Shown here one piece after another: positions 1 through 6,399 of a DNA stretch of 14,004 nt. Each line of letters begins with the position of its first letter. Positions within the stretch are counted from its first letter, which is position 1. The notes beneath the pieces are model-generated. The model was given only the letters and a program-made list of their open reading frames with translations, was not told the origin of the DNA and did not search any database. Origin of the DNA: Campylobacteraceae bacterium (GTDB lineage Bacteria > Campylobacterota > Campylobacteria > Campylobacterales > Campylobacteraceae); assembly GCA_031282125.1 (NCBI GenBank), contig JAITEH010000056.1:1-14004 (forward strand). The letters run 5' to 3'. A program made the translations under genes and the position numbers.

Positions 1-48
1 CTTTATTATCTGCATGAAAAAGAGATTGAGATTATAAACTTAGAATAA
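1..48 (+). CDS. possible 3' end of an upstream gene (partial)
   Basis: Frame 1 is open from the window edge to a TAA at 46-48 and reads LYYLHEKEIEIINLE. The charged, ordinary composition fits the C-terminus of a real protein. The other two forward frames also stop early (at 35-37 and 13-15), so the case rests on composition and on the direction matching rplM. No function can be given from 15 residues. Confidence 0.35.
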   Translation, partial: LYYLHEKEIEIINLE

Positions 49-118
49 TTTGAAATTCAGCGAACTATAAGAATTATTTAACTACAATCCTCTCTTTAAA
101 ACTTAAAAAGGCAATACA

Positions 119-550
119 ATGAGCGTTACTAAGATTGTAAAACCAAATGAGGTTGTTAGAAATTGGGTCTTGATAGACGCAAAAGGACAACGATTTGGAC
201 GTGTTTTAACTGAAGTCGCGACACTTCTTCGCGGTAAACACAAACCGTCATTTACACCAAATGTGGACTGCGGCGATTTTGTTGTGATTATAAATGCCGC
301 TTTGACAGATTTTAGCGGTAAAAAAGTTGAAAACAAATTCTATTATAGACACAGCGGATATTTCGGCAGCACAAAAAGCGAAAAACTTGGCGAACTACTT
401 GAGAAAAATCCTATAAAATTATATAAAATTGCGGCACGCGGCATGCTTCCAAAGACTGTTTTAGGTAAAGCTATGCTCAAAAAACTTAAAGTTTATGCGC
501 TCGGTGAGCATCCTCATACGGCACAATTTAGCAAAACGGAAGGAAAATAA
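119..550 (+). CDS. rplM: 50S ribosomal protein L13
   Basis: Structural protein of the large ribosomal subunit, binding 23S rRNA early in assembly. The 143-residue product has the usual length for bacterial L13 (about 142) and family features in order: the [14 protein letters not shown] start, an [19 protein letters not shown] segment, [10 protein letters not shown] in the middle and the [15 protein letters not shown] stretch before the end. The start is set by AAAAAGG at 105-111, seven bases before the ATG. rpsI follows after two bases and its ribosome binding site lies inside the last codons of rplM, so the two are one transcript and probably translationally coupled, as in most bacteria. No convincing promoter is visible in 49-118; an AT-rich stretch with TTGAAA at 50-55 is the best weak candidate. 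Confidence 0.98.
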   Translation: MSVTKIVKPNEVVRNWVLIDAKGQRFGRVLTEVATLLRGKHKPSFTPNVDCGDFVVIINAALTDFSGKKVENKFYYRHSGYFGSTKSEKLGELLEKNPIKLYKIAARGMLPKTVLGKAMLKKLKVYALGEHPHTAQFSKTEGK

Positions 551-552
551 CT

Positions 553-942
553 ATGGCAGTAGTTTACGCAACGGGAAAAAGAAAATCAGCGGTCGCTAAA
601 GTCAGAATCAAAACAGGTAAAGGCGGAATCGTTATAAACGGTATTGATTTGAATACATGGCTTGGCGGTCATGAGGCTATTAAGCTAAAAGTCGTACAAC
701 CTCTTTTGCTTACAAAACAAGAATCTTTGATAGAAGTAAACGCTGTCATCACAGGCGGCGGATATTCAGCTCAAGCTGAAGCTTTGCGCCATGGCATAGC
801 AAAAGCTCTTGCCAATATGGATGCTGATTTCAGAGCTATTTTAAAACCAAAAGGACTTTTGACAAGAGATTCAAGAGTCGTAGAGAGAAAGAAATTCGGC
901 AGACACAAAGCCAGACGTTCTCCACAATTTTCAAAACGCTAA
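553..942 (+). CDS. rpsI: 30S ribosomal protein S9
   Basis: Structural protein of the small subunit; its basic C-terminal tail reaches the tRNA in the P site. The 129-residue product has the family N-terminus ([14 protein letters not shown]), the [19 protein letters not shown] helix region, [20 protein letters not shown] near the end and the expected terminal SKR. AAGGAAA overlapping the end of rplM gives the ribosome binding site. Second and last gene of the rplM-rpsI operon: a strong hairpin terminator follows 14 bases after the stop codon. Confidence 0.98.
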   Translation: MAVVYATGKRKSAVAKVRIKTGKGGIVINGIDLNTWLGGHEAIKLKVVQPLLLTKQESLIEVNAVITGGGYSAQAEALRHGIAKALANMDADFRAILKPKGLLTRDSRVVERKKFGRHKARRSPQFSKR

Positions 943-956
943 TCAAAATATTTCAT

Positions 957-996
957 CACAAAAGAGTTGGTATATCCGACTCTTTTGTGGATTTTT
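957..996 (+). terminator. Rho-independent terminator of rplM-rpsI
   Basis: CACAAAAGAGT at 957-967 pairs perfectly with ACTCTTTTGTG at 979-989. The stem extends inward by a wobble pair and GG/CC, leaving a TATAT loop (971-975). A short T-run (ATTTTTA, 991-997) follows. Its position just after rpsI and the strength of the stem make termination the obvious role. Confidence 0.88.
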
Positions 997-1247
997 ACTT
1001 TCGAAGACTAGTTACAACTCGCATAAATTTATTAAAACAAATAATATTAGTATAAATATTTTAAATCAGATTGCTCTTGCGTCTTAGAAATAAATACATT
1101 ATTTATCAAGCAAAAAACATAAAAAACAGACGCCAAAACCCCTCTTTGTAAAAGCAAAAAATGTTTGAAAGAGACAAGACAAAAACTCTCTCATGCAAAG
1201 CCAATTCAAGCGTATTATCAGTAACAGGCGGCATATATTTCTAAGAA
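997..1247. other. AT-rich intergenic stretch with no recognised feature
   Basis: About 250 bases without a supported gene. A 42-codon minus-strand frame (1106-1234) exists but has no ribosome binding site. A CTCTTT/AAAGAG pairing (1142-1147 with 1168-1173) is weak. I recognise no RNA family here. The region could hold a decayed gene or an unrecognised small RNA, but nothing seen supports either strongly. Confidence 0.5.
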
Positions 1248-1283
1248 AAATTGTCAAAAATTTTACTCATTAATTGACAATTT
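1248..1283. repeat. 10-bp perfect inverted repeat overlapping a -35 box (possible operator)
   Basis: AAATTGTCAA at 1248-1257 and its exact reverse complement TTGACAATTT at 1274-1283 are separated by 16 bases. The right arm contains the -35 hexamer TTGACA (1274-1279). The arms are AT-rich and lie upstream of the inferred transcript, so a DNA-binding protein site is more likely than an RNA hairpin. Confidence 0.5.
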
Positions 1284-1302
1284 AACTTGGCTATGGTATA
1301 AT
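1274..1302 (+). promoter_or_regulatory. perfect-consensus sigma-70 promoter
   Basis: TTGACA (1274-1279), a 17-base spacer, then TATAAT (1297-1302) preceded by TGG, an extended -10. Both hexamers match consensus exactly at optimal spacing, which is striking because the other promoters in this window show only a -10. Transcription would start near 1308-1310 and run through the palindromic region at 1338-1401 into the binding-protein gene, giving a leader of about 100 bases. It could instead make a short RNA. Confidence 0.8.
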
Positions 1303-1307
1303 CTTAC

Positions 1308-1322
1308 TTGTCTAAATGACAA
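1308..1322. promoter_or_regulatory. palindrome TTGTC-N5-GACAA at the inferred transcription start
   Basis: TTGTCTAAATGACAA is a 5-bp inverted repeat around five bases, placed where transcription from the consensus promoter should begin. It repeats the TTGTC/GACAA half-site of the inverted repeat at 1248-1283. Two such elements bracketing one strong promoter suggest repressor sites. The alternative is a small 5' hairpin in the transcript. Confidence 0.4.
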
Positions 1323-1337
1323 ACCTCCTTTTTGTAG

Positions 1338-1401
1338 CATTATAGGGAGTTGCAACGCTTCCTCACATCCTTTAAAGTGCGTTGCAACTTCTGCTATAAT
1401 G
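1338..1401. repeat. long interrupted palindrome upstream of and into the binding-protein gene
   Basis: The left arm CATTATAG (1338-1345) + GG + AGTTGCAACGC (1348-1358) is complementary to the right arm GCGTTGCAACT (1379-1389) + TCTG + CTATAATG (1394-1401): 19 paired bases with one small internal asymmetry and a 20-base loop (1359-1378). In RNA this would be a stable stem-loop ending just before the ATG at 1408 and covering the ATG at 1399. No T-run follows, so it is not a normal terminator. Confidence 0.75.
1392..1400 (+). promoter_or_regulatory. extended -10 box directly before the binding-protein start codon
   Basis: TGCTATAAT: TG at 1392-1393 and TATAAT at 1395-1400. Transcription would start around 1407-1408, on the ATG chosen for the gene, which would give a leaderless mRNA. 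There is no good -35. The box is part of the right arm of the palindrome at 1338-1401, so it may be fortuitous. Confidence 0.4.
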
Positions 1402-1407
1402 TCTTTC

Positions 1408-2904
1408 ATGAAAATCTTAATCACTTTAGCTGTTTTGGTACAACTGTCTCTTTGCGCTTCGCTTCATATCGGTATGAGCGCCAATCCAAGCCGCATCAAT
1501 CCTATACTCTCCACAGATACGGTAAGCAGTGAGATTGCGCAGTATATTTTTAATTCTCTCATCACTTACGACGAAAATGCTTCGATAAAACTTGAGCTTG
1601 CAAAATCCTATCGCTTTTTGGACAACAAAACGGTTCTTTTTACTCTTAGAGACGATGTTTTTTGGAGCGACGGCGAGAGTTTTAGCGCGCGGGACGTGAT
1701 TTTCACTTACGAGACGATAATCTCTCCAAAAGTCTTTACGCCTTACGCAGAGAGTTTTAGACATGTAGAAAAGGTGGAAGCGGTAGATAACTTAAGCGTC
1801 AAAGTTACGTACAAATACCCATACTTCGCCGCGCTTGAGACTTGGACGATAGGCATACTTCCATATCATATCTTAAAAGATGAAAAATCCATGATGACAT
1901 CCTCTTTCAACCAAAAGCCTGTAGGCACGGGAGCATTTGTTTTGAAAGATTTTTCTATTTCGAGTAATTTTATATTGGATGCGAATAAAAATTACTTTTT
2001 AGGCTCTGCGAAGCTTGATAGGATAGTTTACCATTTCGCCCCAGACAGCGCGACGGAATTTTTAATGTTAAAATCAGGCGAATTGGATATCGGTAGTTTG
2101 ACGCCGCTGCAAGTCAAAAGACAGCTTGATGAAAAGTTTCATGAGCGTTTTAACATATACGAAACAATGTCTCATTCATACTCTTATGTGGGATTCAATC
2201 TGGAATTGCCCAAATTTCAAGATGCGCGCGTACGGGAAGCTCTGTCGCTTGCCATAGACAGGCAGGAGTTGGTGGATTTGCTTTTGTTTGGCGACGGCAC
2301 GGTTTGCACGGGTCCGTTTATGCCGCAGACTAACTCTTTCAATCCCGACGTCAAAGCCCCGAAGCGCGATATCAAAAAAGCAAAAGAGCTTCTTGCGCAG
2401 GCAGGATATAATGAGGAAAATCCGCTTAAATTTGAACTCATAACAAATGTTGGTCCAAGGATTTATATAGCGCAGATTTTACAGCAGCAATTGAAAGAGG
2501 CGGGCGTACATGTAAGCGTACGCGTGATGGAGTGGCAGGCGTTTTTAAATACCGTCATAGAACCGCATAGATTTGAGGCTATCGTGATGGGATGGCAGAT
2601 GGGACTAAAATCCGACGCTTACTCTATTTGGCACAGCGAATCTTCTAAAATCGGCGGTTTTAATTTCGTAAGTTACAAAAACGAAGAGGTGGACGCGCTC
2701 ATCAAAAAAGCCGAAAGAACGATAGACGAAGGAGAGTTCGGCGCTATCTATCGGCGTATTTTTAAACTCATAAAAGATGACAATCCATATCTTTTTTTGT
2801 ATATCCCCAAAACGCTTACCGCTGTCAAAAAGAGTATTTCGCCTATACGTCCGTCTATCATCGGCATAGAACACAACATCATAGAGTGGACGAAAGATGA
2901 ATAA
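1408..2904 (+). CDS. peptide/nickel-type ABC transporter substrate-binding protein (SBP_bac_5 family)
   Basis: Extracytoplasmic solute-binding protein of the DppA/OppA/NikA class, which captures peptides or other solutes in the periplasm for an ABC importer. With the ATG at 1408 it has 498 residues, normal for the family. Residues 1-18 form a short hydrophobic Sec signal; the LSLC at 13-16 is a poor lipobox because Leu precedes Cys. Family signatures are WSDGESFSARDV (86-97) and PVGTGAF further on. An in-frame ATG at 1399 would add three residues. Neither start has a Shine-Dalgarno sequence, and both sit at the edge of the palindrome at 1338-1401. I prefer 1408 because the signal peptide then begins MKILI. 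No permease or ATPase gene adjoins, so the partner transporter is elsewhere and the ligand cannot be told from sequence. An mscS gene follows after 35 bases with its own promoter. Confidence 0.87.
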   Translation: MKILITLAVLVQLSLCASLHIGMSANPSRINPILSTDTVSSEIAQYIFNSLITYDENASIKLELAKSYRFLDNKTVLFTLRDDVFWSDGESFSARDVIFTYETIISPKVFTPYAESFRHVEKVEAVDNLSVKVTYKYPYFAALETWTIGILPYHILKDEKSMMTSSFNQKPVGTGAFVLKDFSISSNFILDANKNYFLGSAKLDRIVYHFAPDSATEFLMLKSGELDIGSLTPLQVKRQLDEKFHERFNIYETMSHSYSYVGFNLELPKFQDARVREALSLAIDRQELVDLLLFGDGTVCTGPFMPQTNSFNPDVKAPKRDIKKAKELLAQAGYNEENPLKFELITNVGPRIYIAQILQQQLKEAGVHVSVRVMEWQAFLNTVIEPHRFEAIVMGWQMGLKSDAYSIWHSESSKIGGFNFVSYKNEEVDALIKKAERTIDEGEFGAIYRRIFKLIKDDNPYLFLYIPKTLTAVKKSISPIRPSIIGIEHNIIEWTKDE

Positions 2905-2908
2905 AATT

Positions 2909-2917
2909 TGTTATAAT
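2909..2917 (+). promoter_or_regulatory. extended -10 promoter of the mechanosensitive channel gene
   Basis: TGTTATAAT: TG at 2909-2910 and TATAAT at 2912-2917. The inferred start of transcription is near 2924, just ahead of the ribosome binding site. It begins five bases after the stop codon of the upstream gene. Confidence 0.55.
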
Positions 2918-2939
2918 TCAAATTTTGCAAGGAGATGAA

Positions 2940-3740
2940 ATGGAAAATTTAGCTGTTGACAATCTGATTACATTTTTACATAATTACGGACTTCGTTTTA
3001 TCGGCGCGCTGCTTATATTTTTTATAGGTAAAAGAGTCGCGCGCTATCTCTCGAAACTTTTCATCAAAGTCATCAAAAAAACTTCGCTGGACGCTACTAC
3101 GACATCATTTTTATCAAGCGCGATTTATATTATTTTATTGCTTTTGGTAACGCTTGCCGCACTTGCCAATCTTGGCGTTGAGACGACTTCATTTATCGCG
3201 CTTTTGGGCGCGATGGGTTTGGCTATCGGTATGGCGTTGAAAGACTCTTTTTCAAGTATCGGGGCAGGGCTTTTGATAGTATTTTTCAAACCTTTTAAAG
3301 TGGGTGATTTGATAGATATGGGCACGCTTGGGACGGTAGAAGAGATAAATATCTTCAGCACCGTTTTAAATACGCCTGACAATAAACGCATCATCATACC
3401 AAACTCCAAAGTGGTATCGGGCAATATCATCAACTATTCCGCGCAATCCATACGCAGGGTTGATTTGGTGTTTGGCATAAGTTACGAAGATGACTTGAGA
3501 AAAGCAAAAAAGATTTTGGAAGAGATAGCTTCGAGCAATCCTAAGATTTTAAAAGAGCCGCTGCCTGTCATTGCCGTTTTGGCTTTGAGCAGCAACAGCG
3601 TTGATTTTGCCTTTAGGGTGTGGGTAAAAAACGACGATTACTGGGATATATATTTTGCTATCAATGAAGCGGTGAAACTACGCTTCGATGAAGAGAAGAT
3701 TACGATACCGTATCCGCAGCTTACCGTATCGAATAAATAA
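2940..3740 (+). CDS. mscS: small-conductance mechanosensitive channel (MscS family)
   Basis: Inner-membrane channel that opens under membrane tension to release solutes during hypo-osmotic shock. The 266 residues are close to E. coli MscS (286). Three hydrophobic segments lie at about 17-35, 57-77 and 84-116; the third is the Gly/Ala-rich pore helix (LLGAMGLAIGMALKDSFS, starting at 88). The FKPFKVGD motif (116-123) opens the beta domain, IIIPNSKVVSGNIINYS follows, and the C-terminal alpha-beta domain ends in IPYPQ, as in the E. coli protein. AAGGAG at 2929-2934, five bases before ATG 2940, fixes this start over a TTG at 2925. The gene ends three bases from the stop codon of a convergent gene, with no hairpin between them. 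Confidence 0.93.
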   Translation: MENLAVDNLITFLHNYGLRFIGALLIFFIGKRVARYLSKLFIKVIKKTSLDATTTSFLSSAIYIILLLLVTLAALANLGVETTSFIALLGAMGLAIGMALKDSFSSIGAGLLIVFFKPFKVGDLIDMGTLGTVEEINIFSTVLNTPDNKRIIIPNSKVVSGNIINYSAQSIRRVDLVFGISYEDDLRKAKKILEEIASSNPKILKEPLPVIAVLALSSNSVDFAFRVWVKNDDYWDIYFAINEAVKLRFDEEKITIPYPQLTVSNK

Positions 3741-3743
3741 TTT

Positions 3744-4157
3744 TCACTTCACCGCGAGATTTTTTTCTATTGCATACAAAGAGTAACGAAGCTGCTTGAA
3801 AATCTCAGCTTCTTCGGAAGAGAGAAGTTTGAGGCTCTCTTCAAGCACTCTTGCGCTCTCTTGCGCACGCTTGATATTGGCGGTCTGGATACTCTCTATA
3901 TTTTCCCTAAACGCTTCGCTTTTAGTCGTGGATTTTAAAACATCACCCTCGATATCGCGCGTTTTTAAGAGTTCAAGATACGGTTCAAGCCTTGCTTTGT
4001 GACGCAAAGCTTTCAATTTTTTGGCATTTGATTCGTCGTCAAAGCAGTAACGCCTTATATCCTCGACTACGCGGATACCTTCTCTCAAACGGTTTAGATT
4101 AGCATCCCAGAGCCTTAAAAGCGGCACGGGAAGGTTTTTTATATCTTTGTCTGTCAT
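3744..4157 (-). CDS. ThiD2-family thiamine biosynthesis protein (stand-alone domain)
   Basis: A 137-residue, mostly helical protein resembling the ThiD2 family, a domain found alone or fused in front of thiamine-phosphate synthase (ThiE). The family is proposed to supply or replace hydroxymethylpyrimidine-phosphate kinase activity; that assignment is from memory and the exact reaction is less certain than the family call. The hallmark is the N-terminal LLRLWDANLNRLREGIRVVEDIRRY segment (about residues 13-37), with KALRH a little later and a second NIKRAQESARVLEE repeat-like helix (about 94-107). There is no ThiE part here, so it is the short form, sometimes labelled thiamine-phosphate pyrophosphorylase in databases. 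The upstream GAGAAA is a weak ribosome binding site. It is convergent with mscS and divergent from the EamA transporter gene. Confidence 0.72.
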   Translation of the reverse strand: MTDKDIKNLPVPLLRLWDANLNRLREGIRVVEDIRRYCFDDESNAKKLKALRHKARLEPYLELLKTRDIEGDVLKSTTKSEAFRENIESIQTANIKRAQESARVLEESLKLLSSEEAEIFKQLRYSLYAIEKNLAVK

Positions 4158-4180
4158 TTTGTTTCTCGTTTTTTATGCGG

Positions 4181-4189
4181 ATTATACCA
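4181..4189 (-). promoter_or_regulatory. extended -10 promoter of the ThiD2-like gene
   Basis: On the minus strand this reads TGGTATAAT. Transcription would start near 4174, about 17 bases before the start codon. It overlaps the divergent promoter region of the EamA gene. Confidence 0.55.
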
Positions 4190-4193
4190 AAAT

Positions 4194-4221
4194 ATGACAT
4201 ATAGTTAAAAAGCGATATAAT
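4194..4221 (+). promoter_or_regulatory. promoter of the EamA transporter gene
   Basis: ATGACA (4194-4199, one mismatch to the -35 consensus), a 16-base spacer and TATAAT (4216-4221). Transcription would start near 4228. This places the in-frame ATG at 4220 inside the -10 box and supports the downstream start at 4256. Confidence 0.6.
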
Positions 4222-4255
4222 GCAACGCCGCATAAAAATTAAAAAAAGAGCTTTG

Positions 4256-5128
4256 ATGCAAAAAAATATATTTATGGCGCTGATGTTTGGTTCGATGATT
4301 GCATGGGGTATTTCGTGGTCGAGCATAAAGATTATGAACGAATACATGGGTGCGTCTGAGCTTGTATTTATACGGTATTTTATAACTGCCGCCGCGCTGT
4401 TTTTTATGGTGATTATTTTAAGACAGAGCTTTAGTATCGACAAAAAAAGCCTTTTTATCGCTGTTTTTGTCGCGCTTTTGACTGTTGTGTACGGATATGT
4501 GGTATTTTTGGGTACGAAACTTGGCACAGCTTCATTGGCGGGCGCATTCATCAACACTTTTTCGCCGATAATCACATTTATCATACTTATCTTCATCTAT
4601 AAACGCAAAATTTTTAGGTTTGACATATATGCGCTTGGCATCGGTTTTTTAGGTACGGTGCTCATGCTTGGCATTTGGCAGTTTAACCTGTCCAAAATCA
4701 TCACGCCGTACAATCTTTATTTTATTTTGGGCTCGTTGTTGTGGTCTATACTTACAATCGCAAGCTCAAAAGCAAAAGTCAATATGGTAGTATTCTCTTT
4801 TTACATGTATGCTTTCACCGCTCTTTTTTCTACTCTTTTTGCCGATTTTGATATCATGATGAACTCCTACGTCGATTTGCGGTTTTGGATAAATACGCTC
4901 TTTGTATCGGTAGTCAGCACGGCGATAGCTTCCACGATATTTTTCTTAGGCACGAAGAAAATCGGCGCTGACGGCGTAAGCTCTTTCATGTTTGTAACGC
5001 CGGTTTCCGCTATAGGTTTTGGCGTGTTTGCGCTTGGCGAAAAACTTAGTTTTTTCACACTCACGGGCATAGGCATGGCGATTTTGGCGGTTTATATGCT
5101 AAATCATATAGGCATATTCAGACGATAA
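4256..5128 (+). CDS. EamA/DMT-family transporter
   Basis: Inner-membrane protein of the drug/metabolite transporter superfamily, probably an exporter or importer of small metabolites; the substrate cannot be predicted. The 290 residues are almost entirely hydrophobic segments, fitting the ten-helix EamA fold built from two five-helix repeats. Typical features are the first-repeat WGISWSSIKI segment near the start, FIRYF, INTFSPIITFIIL before the middle loop, and in the second repeat MFVTPVSAIGFGVFALGEKLS. The start at 4256 is preferred over ATG 4220: AAAGAG lies five bases upstream, and 4220 falls within a -10 box. It is divergent from the ThiD2-like gene and appears to be a single-gene unit; no clear terminator hairpin is seen after it. 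Confidence 0.87.
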   Translation: MQKNIFMALMFGSMIAWGISWSSIKIMNEYMGASELVFIRYFITAAALFFMVIILRQSFSIDKKSLFIAVFVALLTVVYGYVVFLGTKLGTASLAGAFINTFSPIITFIILIFIYKRKIFRFDIYALGIGFLGTVLMLGIWQFNLSKIITPYNLYFILGSLLWSILTIASSKAKVNMVVFSFYMYAFTALFSTLFADFDIMMNSYVDLRFWINTLFVSVVSTAIASTIFFLGTKKIGADGVSSFMFVTPVSAIGFGVFALGEKLSFFTLTGIGMAILAVYMLNHIGIFRR

Positions 5129-5182
5129 ATTTTCGCTTTATGATATAAGTATATTTTGCATTGTTTCTTAACTTTTTTAATC

Positions 5183-5210
5183 TTGATTAAATATATATGT
5201 TTAATATAGT
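5183..5210 (+). promoter_or_regulatory. candidate promoter of the organosulfur-uptake operon
   Basis: TTGATT (5183-5188), a 16-base spacer and TATAGT (5205-5210), with transcription starting near 5217. The 70-base leader contains a weak CGCAG/CTGCG hairpin (5247-5251 with 5263-5267). The surrounding DNA is very AT-rich, so other -10 choices are possible. Confidence 0.4.
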
Positions 5211-5289
5211 ATTAAGCCTTCTTGTGTTACCTTTCTACAAAATATTCGCAGACTTACAAAAACTGCGGTTGTTTACAAAAGGAGAGGTT

Positions 5290-6375
5290 ATGTTACAAGA
5301 TTTATTAAAGAAAAAAATAGTTGCAAGTCTGCTTGCCTTAAGTGTCGTTGGAAGCGCGGCAAATGCGGCGGAAGACGTACTGCCCGAAATCAATCTTCAG
5401 CAATCCCCATGGACTGTTATAGCTTTGGAAAAAGGCTTTTTTAAAGAAGAGTTTGACAAAGTCGGCACGAAAAAAATTACGCTTATAGGGCAGGGCGCGG
5501 CTGAGCTTTTAGGCGCGGAGAGCGCTGCTGTTGGAAGCGGTAAAGGCGATAAATTGGCTATCGCACAGCGAATGGTTTATCCGTCCACTATCCACCGCAT
5601 TAACGGTCTGAATACAGTCATCATCTGGATAAGCGAACCTTCAAATCGCTATCGCACGCCGATATTAGCCGCCGTCGATAACAAGAAAATCAACAATATC
5701 AAAGACCTTGACGGTAAAAATTTCGGCTCAAGCCGTATCTCATGCTACTGGTCTTCGCCTTTTGAGAGTTTAAACAAAGCTGGCATTCCTTTTGATTCGC
5801 GATTGAAAAAAGGCAATGTACGACACGAAAATATCGATAACTCCAATATCGCTATCCAAGCCGTTATAGCAGGCAAGACGGACGCTACTGCCGCGCACCT
5901 TGCAGCTCCTGCGTTTACAGGTTCATGGCTTTCGGGTAAACTCAAGGTAATAGATAGACCAGCAGACGACGGCGTATATGTGAATTATGCGGGACGCGTT
6001 ACATACGTGGCAAATAAAGTCATAGCAGATAAATATCCGCAAGTCATCAAAGCTTTCTTGGCGGCGCGTGAAAAGACCAGAGAGTGGGCTACCGACCATC
6101 CTAATGAAGCTGCTGCGATTATCTCCAAAGAGCTTAGAGTTCCTGTTGAAGTAGCATTGTTTCAAGTAACGCATTTAGGACAGTGGGAGTTCATGGGCGG
6201 CGAGGCGAGCGCAGATGAAGCGCGCAAATCCATCAAAGAGTTTTTACGTTACTACATAGCTAACGGCGATGATATTTTGACGCAAAAGAGCCTTACGGAC
6301 AAAGAAGTTGACGAATTTATAGACGGTAAATTTTTCGCAGGTGGTTCCCACTCTATCTATAAAACTTTTAAATAA
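5290..6375 (+). CDS. NrtA/SsuA/TauA-type ABC transporter substrate-binding protein
   Basis: Periplasmic binding protein of the nitrate/sulfonate/taurine importer class, inferred to deliver an organosulfur ligand to the permease encoded next. It has 361 residues. Residues 1-26 are a Sec signal (KKK at 7-9, a hydrophobic core, and ANAAED around the cleavage point). The mature part opens with the class-typical LQQSPWTVIALEKGFFKEEF; a domain near IKDLDGKNFGSS and the AGKTDATAAH segment are also typical of the fold. AAAAGGAG at 5277-5284, five bases before the ATG, sets the start; an upstream in-frame ATG at 5197 has no ribosome binding site. It is the first gene of a four-gene operon (24 bases to the permease). 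Specificity for sulfonate, sulfone or another ligand is unknown, and the downstream monooxygenase is the best clue. Confidence 0.88.
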   Translation: MLQDLLKKKIVASLLALSVVGSAANAAEDVLPEINLQQSPWTVIALEKGFFKEEFDKVGTKKITLIGQGAAELLGAESAAVGSGKGDKLAIAQRMVYPSTIHRINGLNTVIIWISEPSNRYRTPILAAVDNKKINNIKDLDGKNFGSSRISCYWSSPFESLNKAGIPFDSRLKKGNVRHENIDNSNIAIQAVIAGKTDATAAHLAAPAFTGSWLSGKLKVIDRPADDGVYVNYAGRVTYVANKVIADKYPQVIKAFLAAREKTREWATDHPNEAAAIISKELRVPVEVALFQVTHLGQWEFMGGEASADEARKSIKEFLRYYIANGDDILTQKSLTDKEVDEFIDGKFFAGGSHSIYKTFK

Positions 6376-6399
6376 ATATATAGAGTCAGGGGAAAAATT

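Noticed and set aside
103..336. Minus-strand frame across rplM, and similar antisense frames in most other genes.
   Set aside because: Shadows of the real coding frames, with no start signals or family features.
1106..1234. Minus-strand frame of 42 codons beginning MPPVTDNTLELALHE in the gap after rpsI.
   Set aside because: No ribosome binding site, an AT-rich low-complexity end, and no recognised family. It could be a relic or a repeated element but is not supportable as a gene.
1324..1333. CCTCCTTTTT, i.e. AAAAAGGAGG on the minus strand, as a ribosome binding site of a leftward small gene.
   Set aside because: The only nearby start is a TTG one base away that gives 19 codons. The match is likely chance.
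1350..1532. Plus-strand frame opening with TTG after AGGGAG (1344-1349).
   Set aside because: The spacing to the TTG is about zero, and the frame overlaps the signal peptide of the binding protein in another frame. It has no protein-like features.
5197..5289. Upstream extension of the SsuA-like binding protein from ATG 5197.
   Set aside because: It lacks a ribosome binding site, overlaps the likely -10 box, and would put 31 residues in front of a good Sec signal. ATG 5290 has an ideal AAAAGGAG.
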